Origin: Enterococcus sp. ZJ1622
GTDB lineage: Bacteria; Bacillota; Bacilli; Lactobacillales; Enterococcaceae
DNA length: 64,000 nucleotides
NCBI RefSeq assembly: GCF_011038845.1
Contig: NZ_JAAKDW010000002.1
Location: 186,001-250,000, forward strand
Direction: 5' to 3'
Shown here: positions 11,087-19,912 of the stretch, piece by piece
Layout of the letters: every line of letters starts with the position of its first letter
How positions within the stretch are numbered: the stretch's first letter is position 1
Position numbers and translations under genes: made by a program
Notes under the pieces: model-generated
Told to the model about the DNA's origin: nothing
What the model saw: only the letters and a program-made list of their open reading frames with translations
Databases searched by the model: none

Positions 11087-12814
11087 ATGTCTTGGGAACA
11101 AGTTTATGAACAATGGGCAAATGAAGAGAACCTAGAAGAAAAATTAAAAAAACAATTAACCGATCTTGGTCAAGATCCTGAAAAATTAGAAGATGCTTTT
11201 TATGCACCTTTGGAATTCGGTACTGCCGGGATGCGAGGTATTTTAGGACCTGGTATCAATCGCATGAACATCTATACTGTAAGACAAGCGACAGAAGGAC
11301 TTGCTCGCTTTATGGACACACAAGGAGAAGAAACAAAACGACGCGGAGTAGCGATCGCTTATGACTCACGCCACCAGTCACCAGAATTTGCGATGGAAGC
11401 AGCAAAAACCTTAGCACATCATGATATCCCATCATTTGTGTTTGAAAGTCTGCGACCAACGCCAGAGCTTTCTTTTGCTGTCCGTCATTTGAATACGTTT
11501 GCGGGAATCATGGTCACTGCTTCTCATAATCCGGCAGCGTATAACGGCTATAAAGTCTATGGTGAAGATGGCGGGCAAATGCCGCCAGCAGATGCAGATG
11601 CATTGACAAGATACGTACGTGAAGTCAGCAATCCGCTGAAAGTCGAAGTATTATCTGATGAAGAAGTTGAACATAGCGGCCTGATCACGATCATCGGTGA
11701 AGAAGTGGATGCTGCTTATCTAGAAGAAATCAAGGCAGTAACCATCGATCGGGAATTGGTCCAAACGATGGGCAAAGACTTGAAATTGGTTTATACACCA
11801 CTTCATGGAACTGGAAAAATGCTGGGTGAAAGAGCGTTGAAGCAAGCCGGCTTTGAACAATTCGTTTTGGTACCTGAACAGGCAATCCCAGATCCGGATT
11901 TCACCACAGTCAAATCACCAAATCCTGAAGAACATTCTGCATTTGAATACGCGATGCGTTTAGGCGAACAAGAAGGAGCAGATCTGCTGATCGCAACAGA
12001 TCCCGATGCAGACCGGTTAGGCGCAGCGGTTCGTTTACCAGATGGTTCGTACGAGGTATTGACTGGAAATCAGATCGGTGCATTGTTCGTCCAATACATC
12101 CTAGAAGCACATCAGTCAAGAGGCACACTGCCAGAAAATGCAGCAGTCTTAAAATCAATCGTATCCAGTGAACTGCCTGCAGCGATTGCAGAAAGCTATG
12201 GGGCAACGATGATGAATGTGCTGACAGGATTTAAATTCATCGCTGAAAAAATCCAGCAATTTGAAGAAGACCATTCGCATACATTTATGTTCGGCTTTGA
12301 AGAAAGCTATGGTTATTTAGTCAAACCATTCGTTCGGGACAAAGATGCGATCCAAGCGTTGCTTCTTTTAGCAGAAGTAGCCGCTTTTTACAAAAAGCAA
12401 GGGAAAACCCTTTATGACGGTTTGCAGTCGATCTTTGAAAAATATGGTTATTATGCTGAAAAGACGATCTCTGTTACGATGAGTGGCCAGGAAGGATCAG
12501 CGAAAATCGCTGCTTTGATGGAGAAATTCCGAAAAGACGCACCGGCTGAATTTGCTGGCGCAAAAGTCCTCCAAACCGAAGACTTCAAAGAATTGACGAA
12601 AATCGATCTTGAAGGAAATGTCGAGAAATTAACGACACCGCCATCTGATGTCTTGAAATACGTCTTGGAAGAAGACGGCTGGATCGCGATCCGACCTTCA
12701 GGAACTGAGCCGAAAATCAAGTTCTATATCGGAGTAAAAGGGCATTCCTCTGAAGACGCTGCAGCAAAAGTCGAAGCCTATGAAGCAGCGATCAAAGCGA
12801 TGACAGAAGAATAA
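11087..12814 (+). CDS. pgcA: Phosphoglucomutase/phosphomannomutase, alpha-D-phosphohexomutase family (575 aa)
   Basis: It interconverts glucose-1-phosphate and glucose-6-phosphate and so feeds UDP-glucose and polysaccharide synthesis. Seen: active-site phosphoserine S146 in TASHNPAAYNGYK, metal-binding DPDADRLG, sugar-binding GFEESYGY and phosphate-binding RPSGTEPKIKFY. The length of about 575 residues is that of the long B. subtilis PgcA type. ATG 11087 is preceded by AAAGAGGTG; the longer frame begins at the -10 region and is rejected. Terminators flank it, so it is probably monocistronic. Confidence 0.95.
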   Translation: MSWEQVYEQWANEENLEEKLKKQLTDLGQDPEKLEDAFYAPLEFGTAGMRGILGPGINRMNIYTVRQATEGLARFMDTQGEETKRRGVAIAYDSRHQSPEFAMEAAKTLAHHDIPSFVFESLRPTPELSFAVRHLNTFAGIMVTASHNPAAYNGYKVYGEDGGQMPPADADALTRYVREVSNPLKVEVLSDEEVEHSGLITIIGEEVDAAYLEEIKAVTIDRELVQTMGKDLKLVYTPLHGTGKMLGERALKQAGFEQFVLVPEQAIPDPDFTTVKSPNPEEHSAFEYAMRLGEQEGADLLIATDPDADRLGAAVRLPDGSYEVLTGNQIGALFVQYILEAHQSRGTLPENAAVLKSIVSSELPAAIAESYGATMMNVLTGFKFIAEKIQQFEEDHSHTFMFGFEESYGYLVKPFVRDKDAIQALLLLAEVAAFYKKQGKTLYDGLQSIFEKYGYYAEKTISVTMSGQEGSAKIAALMEKFRKDAPAEFAGAKVLQTEDFKELTKIDLEGNVEKLTTPPSDVLKYVLEEDGWIAIRPSGTEPKIKFYIGVKGHSSEDAAAKVEAYEAAIKAMTEE

Positions 12815-12822
12815 AAAGCTTG

Positions 12823-12866
12823 AGACTGACGGAAAAAGTGGTAAACTTTAGAAGTCAGTCTTTTTT
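12823..12866 (+). terminator. Rho-independent terminator after pgcA
   Basis: AGACTGAC (12823-12830) pairs with GTCAGTCT (12854-12861) and is followed by six T. The arsR ribosome site begins just after it. Confidence 0.85.
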
Positions 12867-12883
12867 AGTTGGAGGTGAATCGA

Positions 12884-13177
12884 TTGCCGGATACTCAAAG
12901 AACCGAAGTAGAGAAAGTCAGCCAGTTATTCAAAATGTTGAGCGACCCGACACGTCTGAAAATTTTACTGTATTTAAAAGACGGCGAACAAAATGTCACA
13001 GCGATCAGTCAAGCAGTGGAGATGGAACAATCCGCAGTCTCACATCAGTTGCGATTGCTTAGAGAAAATCGTGTAGTCAAATCCCATCGTGAAGGAAAAG
13101 CAATCTTATATAGTTTGGACGATTACCATGTACTTGATATTCTTGTCCAGACGCTGAAACACGTGGAGCACCAATGA
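12884..13177 (+). CDS. ArsR/SmtB-family metal-sensing repressor, CzrA-like zinc site (97 aa)
   Basis: Winged helix fold with the recognition helix MEQSAVSHQLRLLRENRVV. The last helix contains D80-x-H82-x10-H93-x2-H96, exactly the alpha-5 ligand pattern of the zinc/cobalt sensors CzrA, SmtB and NmtR; there is no CVC motif of arsenic sensors. The start is taken as TTG 12884, 8 nt after GGAGG. No metal exporter gene lies beside it here. A candidate target is the ATPase at 63808, whose promoter holds two palindromes of the type this family binds. That link is inference. Confidence 0.88.
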   Translation: MPDTQRTEVEKVSQLFKMLSDPTRLKILLYLKDGEQNVTAISQAVEMEQSAVSHQLRLLRENRVVKSHREGKAILYSLDDYHVLDILVQTLKHVEHQ

Positions 13178-13204
13178 ACATGCAGATCATATAGCTGAAA
13201 AAAC

Positions 13205-13732
13205 GAGGTTGTGAAAGAGACGTTCAGCCTTGAGCAATAAGAAGCGATTTTGAAAAATAGCTTCCCTGCATCAAGTAATAAGAACAGACAAACAAAAATA
13301 GCTGTTCATATTTTTCGTCTGGTTGGGCTTATTACCGCAGATGCAAGCTTTTGAACACCGTGAATCAGAGGTTGTAAAAAAGCTGCCCTGCATCAAGTAA
13401 TAAGAACAGACAAACAAAAATAGCTGTTCATATTTTTCGTTTGGTTGGGCTTATTACCGCAGATGCAAGCTTTTGAACACCGTTTAGTGGAGAGGTTGTG
13501 ACAACTGCGTTTTGCTTTAAGGAATAAGGACACTGAACAGAAAATAGCTCCTCATATTTTCTTGTTCAGTGAACTTATTGCCGAGAAGCAGCAGGTGGAA
13601 CACCGTTTATAGAGAGGTTGTGAACCTACCGTTTAACTCTGAGGCACAAGGAACAATTTCAAAAAACAGTTTCTCATGCTTGATGAATATCGTAACTTGT
13701 GCCCGAGGAGTTAGCAGGAGAATACCGTTTAT
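13205..13732 (+). repeat. Structured repeat array 1 (four hairpin units plus a partial one)
   Basis: This 600-bp stretch has no credible gene. It has hairpin units of about 85-100 nt joined by near-constant linkers (GAACACCGTTTA, then GAGAGGTTGTGA) at 13353-13376, 13475-13501, 13598-13623 and 13710-13721. Units 1 and 2 (13264-13360, 13386-13482) are almost identical. Unit 3 (13502-13597) pairs CACTGAACA with TGTTCAGTG and AAAATA with TATTTT. Unit 4 (13624-13709) pairs GGCACAAG with CTTGTGCC. A central AATAAG/CTTATT helix is shared by units 1-3 and becomes ACAAG/CTTGT in unit 4, so base pairing rather than sequence is preserved. The array ends in the terminator at 13743. It is probably a transcribed 3' untranslated region or an independent RNA. 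Confidence 0.8.
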
Positions 13733-13742
13733 TCGGAAAAAA

Positions 13743-13786
13743 GGGACTGTGACAAGACTTTTGTCACAGTCCCGACTTGTTTTTTG
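13743..13786. terminator. Bidirectional terminator between repeat array 1 and yqfL
   Basis: GGGACTGTGACAA (13743-13755) and TTGTCACAGTCCC (13761-13773) are perfectly complementary with a 5-nt loop. T-rich sequence follows on the plus strand and AAAAAA precedes it, so it can also stop minus-strand transcripts from the convergent gene. Confidence 0.93.
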
Positions 13787-13798
13787 GATCGAGGACAG

Positions 13799-14656
13799 TT
13801 ATTCTTTTTCTGATGTTTCTGTCCCATAATAGCTATGGTCTTCAAGACCCAAAGCGTTTAGGATCAGGGACGCTGTCTCTTCGATGGATAACGAAGCGAC
13901 ATTGATCACGACACAACCAAGTTTTTCATATAAATCATTGGCAAAATCCAGCTCAGCGCGGATTTTTTCGATATCAGAATAGGCGGTGTCTGGATTTAGA
14001 CCATAGGAGCGCATGCGTTCCTTCCGAATGCTATTTAGAATATCTGGATTATTCGTCAGCCCCACGATTTTTTTTGGATCGATTTCCCACAATTGTTTCG
14101 GGATATGTGCTTGGGGGATCAATGGCAGATTAGCGACTTTCAAGTTTTTGTTTGCAAGGAATAGACTCAAGGGTGTTTTTGACGTCCGTGAAACGCCTAA
14201 GAGGACGACATCTGCTTCTAAAAAGCCTCTTGGGTCTTTCCCATCATCATACTTTACTGCAAATTCCATCGCTTTGATCCGTTTGAAATAATTTTCATTC
14301 AGTAAATGAAGCGCACCGGGCTGACGGATTGGTTTCACGCCAGTCAGTCGCTCGATCTCTGTGATAGGGGGCGTCATCACGTCAAAACTGAACAGATTGT
14401 TTGCTTCGCAGAAATCTCGAGTCAAATCGATCAGCTCGCTATTGATCAGAGTATGAAGAACGAGTGCCTTTTCTTCTAAAGCGTCTTTCAATGCTTGCAT
14501 CAATGTTTCTTCATCAGTGACGAAGGTTCGACGAAACAAATTGAATTCAACGGTAGGGTATTGGGCCATCGTTGCTTGTGCTAACTTTGTCGCTGTTTCT
14601 CCAGCAGAATCAGAAATGACGAAAAAAGTGACGATTTCTGTAGAATCAGAAGTCAT
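13799..14656 (-). CDS. yqfL: Pyruvate, phosphate dikinase regulatory protein (DUF299 kinase/phosphotransferase, 285 aa)
   Basis: The P-loop-like motif GVSRTSKTPLS and the N-terminal VISDSAGETATKLAQA identify the bifunctional Ser/Thr kinase-pyrophosphorylase family that switches pyruvate phosphate dikinase or PEP synthase on and off. ATG 14656 has GTGAGG upstream on the minus strand; the 19-residue extension is rejected for lack of a ribosome site. The gene is divergent from the Zur-like gene, with both starts sharing a 90-bp control region. The dikinase gene itself is not in the window. Confidence 0.92.
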   Translation of the reverse strand: MTSDSTEIVTFFVISDSAGETATKLAQATMAQYPTVEFNLFRRTFVTDEETLMQALKDALEEKALVLHTLINSELIDLTRDFCEANNLFSFDVMTPPITEIERLTGVKPIRQPGALHLLNENYFKRIKAMEFAVKYDDGKDPRGFLEADVVLLGVSRTSKTPLSLFLANKNLKVANLPLIPQAHIPKQLWEIDPKKIVGLTNNPDILNSIRKERMRSYGLNPDTAYSDIEKIRAELDFANDLYEKLGCVVINVASLSIEETASLILNALGLEDHSYYGTETSEKE

Positions 14657-14716
14657 AGATAAAACCTCACTTGCTTTTTTTTTATGTTTATTATACCATA
14701 CTCTGGAATGCATACT

Positions 14717-14731
14717 TCGTAATCATTCTGA
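14717..14731 (+). promoter_or_regulatory. Zur-box-like operator
   Basis: TCGTAATCATTCTGA matches the Gram-positive Zur box TCGTAATNATTACGA at about 12 of 15 positions. It lies 16 nt before the GTG start of the Fur-family gene, so zinc-dependent autoregulation is likely. Confidence 0.6.
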
Positions 14732-14746
14732 TTTGGAGGGATCGTA

Positions 14747-15175
14747 GTGAAAAAGCAGACATTGATCGAACAATCATTAGAAACATTGAAAAATAACGGA
14801 TTTAAGTATACGAAGAAAAGAGAAGCGTTACTGACCTATCTAGCCAAACGGAATCGGTATGTCTCCGCAAAAGAAGTGTTTGATTATATGAACCAGGAAT
14901 TCAAAGGGGTAAGTTATGATACGATTTATCGGAATCTCCATGATTTTGCCCAAATCGATCTATTGGAAGAAACGGACCTGCATGGAGAGATGAAATTCCG
15001 TTTTCATTGCTGTCAGGGCGAGATTGGCCATCATCATCATTTTATCTGTACTGTTTGCGGAACAACGAAAGAAATCCACATGTGCCCAATGAATTATTTT
15101 GAAGAACAGTTGGGTGGCTGTACGATCGAGGGGCATCGTTTTGAGATATTCGGACGTTGTGAAAACTGTCAATAA
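14747..15175 (+). CDS. zur: Fur-family metal regulator, probably Zur (142 aa)
   Basis: The N-terminal winged helix (YVSAKEVFDYMNQEF, GVSYDTIYRNLHDFA) is followed by a metal and dimerisation domain with HHHHF and two CxxC pairs (C101/C104, C138/C141) for the structural zinc. GTG 14747 follows TTGGAGGGATC. The Zur-box-like site in its own promoter is the main reason to prefer Zur over Fur or PerR. By family it represses zinc uptake genes when zinc is plentiful. PerR or Fur function cannot be fully excluded. Confidence 0.8.
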   Translation: MKKQTLIEQSLETLKNNGFKYTKKREALLTYLAKRNRYVSAKEVFDYMNQEFKGVSYDTIYRNLHDFAQIDLLEETDLHGEMKFRFHCCQGEIGHHHHFICTVCGTTKEIHMCPMNYFEEQLGGCTIEGHRFEIFGRCENCQ

Positions 15176-15227
15176 TGGGATTTAAATAAAATAACATTTG
15201 ATAATTTTAAAAAAACGAAAGATTCCC

Positions 15228-15256
15228 TTGACGGTCAAAACAGCATTAGATATAAT
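15228..15256 (+). promoter_or_regulatory. rpsU promoter
   Basis: TTGACG (15228-15233) and TATAAT (15251-15256) have a 17-nt spacer, followed by a leader of about 75 nt to rpsU. Confidence 0.85.
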
Positions 15257-15339
15257 ATTTACAGGACAGTCTTGTTTTTTGAGATATTATTTCAATAACA
15301 ATTACGGTTACTTTTTAAGCTCGGAGGGAGGGAATTAAC

Positions 15340-15516
15340 ATGTCAAAAACAGTCGTTCGCAAAAACGAATCACTTGACGATGCTCTTCGTCGCTTCAAAC
15401 GTTCCGTGTCAAAAGCGGGTACTTTACAAGAATCTCGTAAACGTGAATTCTACGAAAAACCAAGTGTAAGACGCAAGAAAAAATCAGAAGCAGCTAGAAA
15501 ACGCAAAAAATTCTAG
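15340..15516 (+). CDS. rpsU: 30S ribosomal protein S21 (58 aa)
   Basis: ATG 15340 follows CGGAGGGAGG. The 58-residue product begins [19 protein letters not shown] and ends in a very basic tail ([15 protein letters not shown]), as in all Firmicutes S21. It binds the 30S platform during translation initiation. yqeY follows 26 nt downstream on the same transcript, the usual arrangement. Confidence 0.97.
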   Translation: MSKTVVRKNESLDDALRRFKRSVSKAGTLQESRKREFYEKPSVRRKKKSEAARKRKKF

Positions 15517-15542
15517 TTCTTCGATGAATTGGAGTTGGTAGT

Positions 15543-15989
15543 GTGTCACTACTAAGTAGATTGAACGATGACATGAAAACAGCGATGAAAGCCAAAGATA
15601 AGGAATCTTTACAAGTCATTCGTATGATCAAGTCATCTATACAAAACGAGCAGATCAAAGAAGGTCACGACTTGACGGAAGACGAAGAACTGACTGTGTT
15701 GTCTCGCGAAATGAAACAACGCCGTGATTCTTTGCATGAGTTTGAGGAAGCTGGACGTGACGATTTGGCTGAAAAAGTAAAAAGCGAAATTGCGATAGTC
15801 GAAAAGTATCTGCCAGAGCAATTATCTGACGAAGAAATCCGACAACTCGTTCAAGAAGCAATCACGCAAACTGGTGCATCTTCTGTGAAAGAATTTGGCA
15901 AAGTCATGGGTGCGATCATGCCTAAGGTCAAAGGAAAAGCAGACGGAAACCAAGTCAATGCGATTGTCAAAGAACTATTGCAATCTTAA
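15543..15989 (+). CDS. yqeY: YqeY / GatB-Yqey domain protein (148 aa)
   Basis: The start [19 protein letters not shown] and the C-terminal [19 protein letters not shown] are typical of YqeY, an all-helical protein related to the tail domain of GatB and thought to bind RNA or tRNA. GTG 15543 has GGAG 8 nt upstream. It is linked to rpsU in most Firmicutes. The exact function is unknown. Confidence 0.93.
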   Translation: MSLLSRLNDDMKTAMKAKDKESLQVIRMIKSSIQNEQIKEGHDLTEDEELTVLSREMKQRRDSLHEFEEAGRDDLAEKVKSEIAIVEKYLPEQLSDEEIRQLVQEAITQTGASSVKEFGKVMGAIMPKVKGKADGNQVNAIVKELLQS

Positions 15990-16001
15990 TCTTGTAGTTT
16001 G

Positions 16002-16034
16002 AAACTGCGGACAGAAGCTGTCCGCAGTTTTTTT
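16002..16034 (+). terminator. Rho-independent terminator after yqeY
   Basis: AAACTGCGGACAG (16002-16014) pairs with CTGTCCGCAGTTT (16018-16030), followed by seven T. It ends the rpsU-yqeY transcript. Confidence 0.95.
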
Positions 16035-16222
16035 GTGCTTGCTAGCTTCAAAAAGCGGTCAGCGAATAAACAAAATATATTTTATTGTCGAAGAGATCTC
16101 AGAATTTTGATGCTAATCGTTGTGGCGCTTTTTATTTTCATCGTCTCTTTTCTTATTTGCTATATAGTTTTTCCGGAATATGGTAAAATAGATAAGAATG
16201 AATTGAGGGGAGATGTCCATTT

Positions 16223-17194
16223 TTGACAGAAGATTCTAATTCTTTAGAAATTCGATTGACTGCTGCTGATGATGTCAGTATGCTTTTAGGTGCACATGAT
16301 AAACATATAAAGCTGATTGAGGAAATGACTGAAACAACGATTCACGCGAGAGGCGAGTTCATCCAGATCATCGGTTCTGAACCGGAACTTTCTCTGGCAG
16401 CCTCCGTAATCCGTACCTTGCAGGAATTGATCAAGCGAGGAATCCATGTCAGTACGCCTGATGTTGTGACAGCATTGAAAATGGGACAAAAAGGCACATT
16501 GGATTATTTTGTAGAAATGTACGAAGAAGAGATCGTCAAAGACAGAAATGGCAAACCGATCCGTGTGAAAAACAGTGGACAGAAAAAATACGTCGAATCT
16601 GTTGCTAAACACGATATCGTATTCGGAGTAGGTCCTGCAGGTACAGGGAAAACGTTCCTTGCTGTTGTGCTAGCGATCGCCGCATTGAAAAAAGGTGAAG
16701 TGCAAAAGATCATTTTGACCCGTCCAGCCGTGGAAGCAGGTGAGAATCTCGGATTTCTGCCAGGGGATCTGAAAGAAAAAGTCGATCCGTATCTGCGCCC
16801 GGTTTACGATGCATTGTATCAGATCTTCGGATTGGACCATACGAACCGTCTGATGGAAAGAGGAGTCATCGAAATCGCCCCTCTTGCTTATATGCGCGGA
16901 CGTACGCTGGATGATGCGTTCGTTATATTAGACGAAGCGCAAAATACCACTGTCGCACAAATGAAAATGTTTCTAACACGTCTCGGCTATCAGTCAAAAA
17001 TGATCGTAAATGGTGATACTAGCCAGATCGACTTGCCAAGAGGAACGATAAGCGGACTGGTTCATGCAGAACGAACCTTGAAGCAAATCAAAAAAATCGA
17101 TTTTGTCAACTTTGAAGCAAGTGACGTCGTTCGGCATCCAGTCGTAGCTGAGATTATCAAAGCTTATGAAAAAGCAGATCTTCATCAAGAATAA
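16223..17194 (+). CDS. phoH: PhoH-family ATPase (323 aa)
   Basis: Walker A GPAGTGKT and Walker B FVILDEAQNTT are embedded in the conserved PhoH core. The enzyme is an ATP-binding protein linked by gene order to YbeY and rRNA processing. The TTG at 16223 is used because GAGGGGAG precedes it and the nearby ATG at 16213 is out of frame. It starts a run phoH-pgpH-ybeY-dgkA-era with gaps or overlaps of 26 nt or less. The cdd gene often found between dgkA and era in Bacillus is absent. Confidence 0.94.
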   Translation: MTEDSNSLEIRLTAADDVSMLLGAHDKHIKLIEEMTETTIHARGEFIQIIGSEPELSLAASVIRTLQELIKRGIHVSTPDVVTALKMGQKGTLDYFVEMYEEEIVKDRNGKPIRVKNSGQKKYVESVAKHDIVFGVGPAGTGKTFLAVVLAIAALKKGEVQKIILTRPAVEAGENLGFLPGDLKEKVDPYLRPVYDALYQIFGLDHTNRLMERGVIEIAPLAYMRGRTLDDAFVILDEAQNTTVAQMKMFLTRLGYQSKMIVNGDTSQIDLPRGTISGLVHAERTLKQIKKIDFVNFEASDVVRHPVVAEIIKAYEKADLHQE

Positions 17195-17217
17195 GCTTTG
17201 CTTAGGAGGATAAGCAC

Positions 17218-19410
17218 ATGTTGAACAAAACACTGCAGCATTTACAGAAGAAACTGGGGAAGGCAGCGCTGCCTTTCTTGCTCTTCTTGTTTTTTATTGT
17301 GGTCTGCGGCGTTACATTTAGTAGTGTCAAACAAAAAGCCAGTGATTTCAGAGAAGGACAAGTAGCAGAAGAAAGTATCCGTGCCAATAAAACGATTGAG
17401 AATACGGAAGAAACAGAGCAAAAAAGAAAACTGGCAGCAGAAGCAGTCACACCTGAATATACGTACCAGAAAGACTTGGTCGATGAACAAAACAATCGGA
17501 TCAAGCAGCTTTTCGATCTGATCAGCAAAACGAATGAATCGATCGATAAGGCGTATAAAGATAAAGTCGACAAAGCAAAAGAAGACGAGAATATCCCAAA
17601 GCCGACAACCGATGAGCGGATTGCGGCATTGAAGAAGAACTTTGAAAATATCAATGCAGAAAATGTTGCATTTTATCAGAAGCTTCCTAATAATTTTTAT
17701 TCCACGATCTTCGAATTGACCGCTGATGAGATCGCGACCGTTCGTGATGAAAGTCTGAAGTTGATCGATGAGCAGATGAATAAACAAGTACGAGAAAGCG
17801 AGCTGGAAGCTTTCAAGCAAGAAGCAGAGGACCAGATCCAGTATTTGGATGTGTCCGCACAGCAACAGCAGGTGATCCATTATCTGGTGGATCAGGGGAT
17901 CGTTGTCAATGACGTACTGAACGAAAAGAAAACGGAAGAACTGAGACAGTCTGCCAGAGAAGCAGTTCAGCCTGTCATGATCTTCCAAGGAGAGATCATC
18001 GTACGGGAAGGAAATCAGATCGATGCAGCAGCGATGAAAAAACTGGAACTGCTCGGTTTGACCAATCAGACTACTTCGATTTTTCCACTAGTAGCGATGA
18101 TCATGGCCGTATTGCTTCAAATTGTCGTGCTGGTCTATAATTCACTACAGTTTCAAGGCGCGGGAAAACGAACAGAATATGTCTTGTTCTACGTCACAGC
18201 CATGTCAATCAGTATTATTCTCATGAAGTTTTTCCAATTATTCCAAACGGAACAAGCGGCATACATCCCGCTGTTTTATCCGGCAGCTTTTGCCCCGCTT
18301 GTGTTGAACTTTTTCTTGAATCGACGTGCAGGCATCATGGCGGCCTTATTCCAAGGCGTATCTGCCTTGTTCATTTTTTATGATTCGATCGGAACCAACT
18401 TCTTGACAGTGATCTTGATGTCTTACTTGTTCTCCGGACTGCTAGCAACGATCTTGAAGCGTCAACGGGTCTCAGAACAAGGATTGTCCGCTGTGATGTG
18501 GGTCGTCGTTTTCCCGCTGCTGATGGACGTTATTTTGATCGTTTATCAAGGGATGAGCTTCAGTGATGGCACCACTTGGCTGACACTCGTTTGCGGATTT
18601 ACCGGAGCTTTGCTGTCGTTCTTGCTAACGATGGGGCTGCATCCGTATATCGAATTGATGGTCAATGATGACAGTGTGATCGTATTGAATGAATTGAGTA
18701 ATCCCAACCATCCATTATTGAAACAGCTTTTAGAAGAAGCTCCTGGGACTTACCATCACAGTATGATGGTGGCAAATCTTAGTGCGAATGCTGTCGCAGA
18801 GATCGGAGGACGCTCGTTGCTCACGCGAGTTGCCTGCTATTATCACGATATCGGCAAAATCAAACATGCTAGCTTCTTTGTTGAGAACTTGCCTTCCGGA
18901 GCGGAGAATCCTCATAATTTTCTTTTGCCGGAAGACAGTAAACAGATTATCTTTGGGCATGTGACGGATGGCGCAAAAATCTTAGAAGAATATAACATGC
19001 CGCAAATGGTGATCGATATTTGTCGACAGCATCACGGTACGACCTTGATGCGCTACTTCTATATCAAAGCAAAAGAAAGAAATCCTGAAGTAACAGAATC
19101 GCAATTCCGTTATCCTGGGCCAAAACCGCAGACACGCGAAGCAGGAATCGTCAATATCGCGGACAGCTGTGAAGCGGCCGTACGGGCAATGGATCATCCG
19201 ACTGGAGAAAAAATCGAAAGTTTCGTTCACAATTTAATCGAAGAACGGATCTCTGATGGCCAATTGGATGACAGCGGGCTGACGTTGAAAGAAATCCGTA
19301 AAGTAGAAAAATCATTGATCAGCGGCTTGAGCAGTACCTTCCATTCAAGGATCAAATATCCTAAGATGAAGACAGAAGCTGAGAAATTAAAAGAAGAACA
19401 AGCACAATAG
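17218..19410 (+). CDS. pgpH: 7TM-HD cyclic-di-AMP phosphodiesterase (730 aa)
   Basis: One N-terminal transmembrane helix (about residues 19-37), an extracellular domain of about 250 residues rich in charged coil, a seven-helix membrane block (about 285-480) and a cytoplasmic HD domain with YYHDIGK and the later H and D ligands. PgpH degrades the second messenger c-di-AMP and thereby affects potassium and osmolyte balance and cell-wall stress. ATG 17218 follows TAGGAGGA. Gene order matches other Firmicutes. Confidence 0.94.
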   Translation: MLNKTLQHLQKKLGKAALPFLLFLFFIVVCGVTFSSVKQKASDFREGQVAEESIRANKTIENTEETEQKRKLAAEAVTPEYTYQKDLVDEQNNRIKQLFDLISKTNESIDKAYKDKVDKAKEDENIPKPTTDERIAALKKNFENINAENVAFYQKLPNNFYSTIFELTADEIATVRDESLKLIDEQMNKQVRESELEAFKQEAEDQIQYLDVSAQQQQVIHYLVDQGIVVNDVLNEKKTEELRQSAREAVQPVMIFQGEIIVREGNQIDAAAMKKLELLGLTNQTTSIFPLVAMIMAVLLQIVVLVYNSLQFQGAGKRTEYVLFYVTAMSISIILMKFFQLFQTEQAAYIPLFYPAAFAPLVLNFFLNRRAGIMAALFQGVSALFIFYDSIGTNFLTVILMSYLFSGLLATILKRQRVSEQGLSAVMWVVVFPLLMDVILIVYQGMSFSDGTTWLTLVCGFTGALLSFLLTMGLHPYIELMVNDDSVIVLNELSNPNHPLLKQLLEEAPGTYHHSMMVANLSANAVAEIGGRSLLTRVACYYHDIGKIKHASFFVENLPSGAENPHNFLLPEDSKQIIFGHVTDGAKILEEYNMPQMVIDICRQHHGTTLMRYFYIKAKERNPEVTESQFRYPGPKPQTREAGIVNIADSCEAAVRAMDHPTGEKIESFVHNLIEERISDGQLDDSGLTLKEIRKVEKSLISGLSSTFHSRIKYPKMKTEAEKLKEEQAQ

Positions 19411-19435
19411 CAAGAAAAGAAAGAAGCGATGACTA

Positions 19436-19912
19436 ATGGATATCACATTTATGGACGAAACGAATAAAGTATCAGAAGAAAAAATGCAAGAAATCGATGA
19501 TTTGCTGCAATTTGCAGCAGATCATCTGGGATTACCGGAAGAAACAGAGATGTCAGTGACTTTCATGGACAATGAAGCCATCCGAGTGATCAATCGTGAT
19601 TATCGTGGAAAAGATGCACCGACAGATGTAATCAGCTTTGCCCTGGAAGAAGAAGGAGAAGACGAAATACCTGTTATTTTTGAAGATGGAACGAATCCGA
19701 TGCCGCGTGTGCTTGGGGATATCATGATCTCGATCGAACGTGCGGCAGAGCAAGCAGAAGCGTATGGTCATTCCTATGATCGGGAACTGGGCTTTTTAGC
19801 AGTGCATGGTTTCTTGCACATCAATGGATATGACCACATGACACCTGAGGATGAAAAAGAGATGTTTGGACTTCAGAAAGAGATCTTGGATGCTTATGGA
19901 CTTAAAAGATAA
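19436..19912 (+). CDS. ybeY: Endoribonuclease YbeY (158 aa)
   Basis: The zinc motif HGFLHINGYDH is complete, and the N-terminal half has VINRDYRGKDAPTDVISF. YbeY matures the 3' end of 16S rRNA and takes part in ribosome quality control. The start ATG 19436 has GAAGCGA upstream. The 3' end overlaps the start of dgkA by 17 nt. Confidence 0.95.
   Translation: MDITFMDETNKVSEEKMQEIDDLLQFAADHLGLPEETEMSVTFMDNEAIRVINRDYRGKDAPTDVISFALEEEGEDEIPVIFEDGTNPMPRVLGDIMISIERAAEQAEAYGHSYDRELGFLAVHGFLHINGYDHMTPEDEKEMFGLQKEILDAYGLKR

Noticed and set aside
13205-13732. CRISPR array
   Set aside because: The constant linkers are irregularly spaced, the variable parts are self-complementary hairpins rather than unrelated spacers, and no cas genes are present.
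13569-13829. An 86-codon open frame across repeat array 1
   Set aside because: It runs through hairpin units and a terminator, has no ribosome site, and the conserved property of the region is base pairing, not coding.
15999-16226. Small membrane protein ORF before phoH (possible start at about 16110)
   Set aside because: Starts inside the yqeY terminator; the inner ATG has no good ribosome site and the frame overlaps the phoH start region. Not supportable as a gene.
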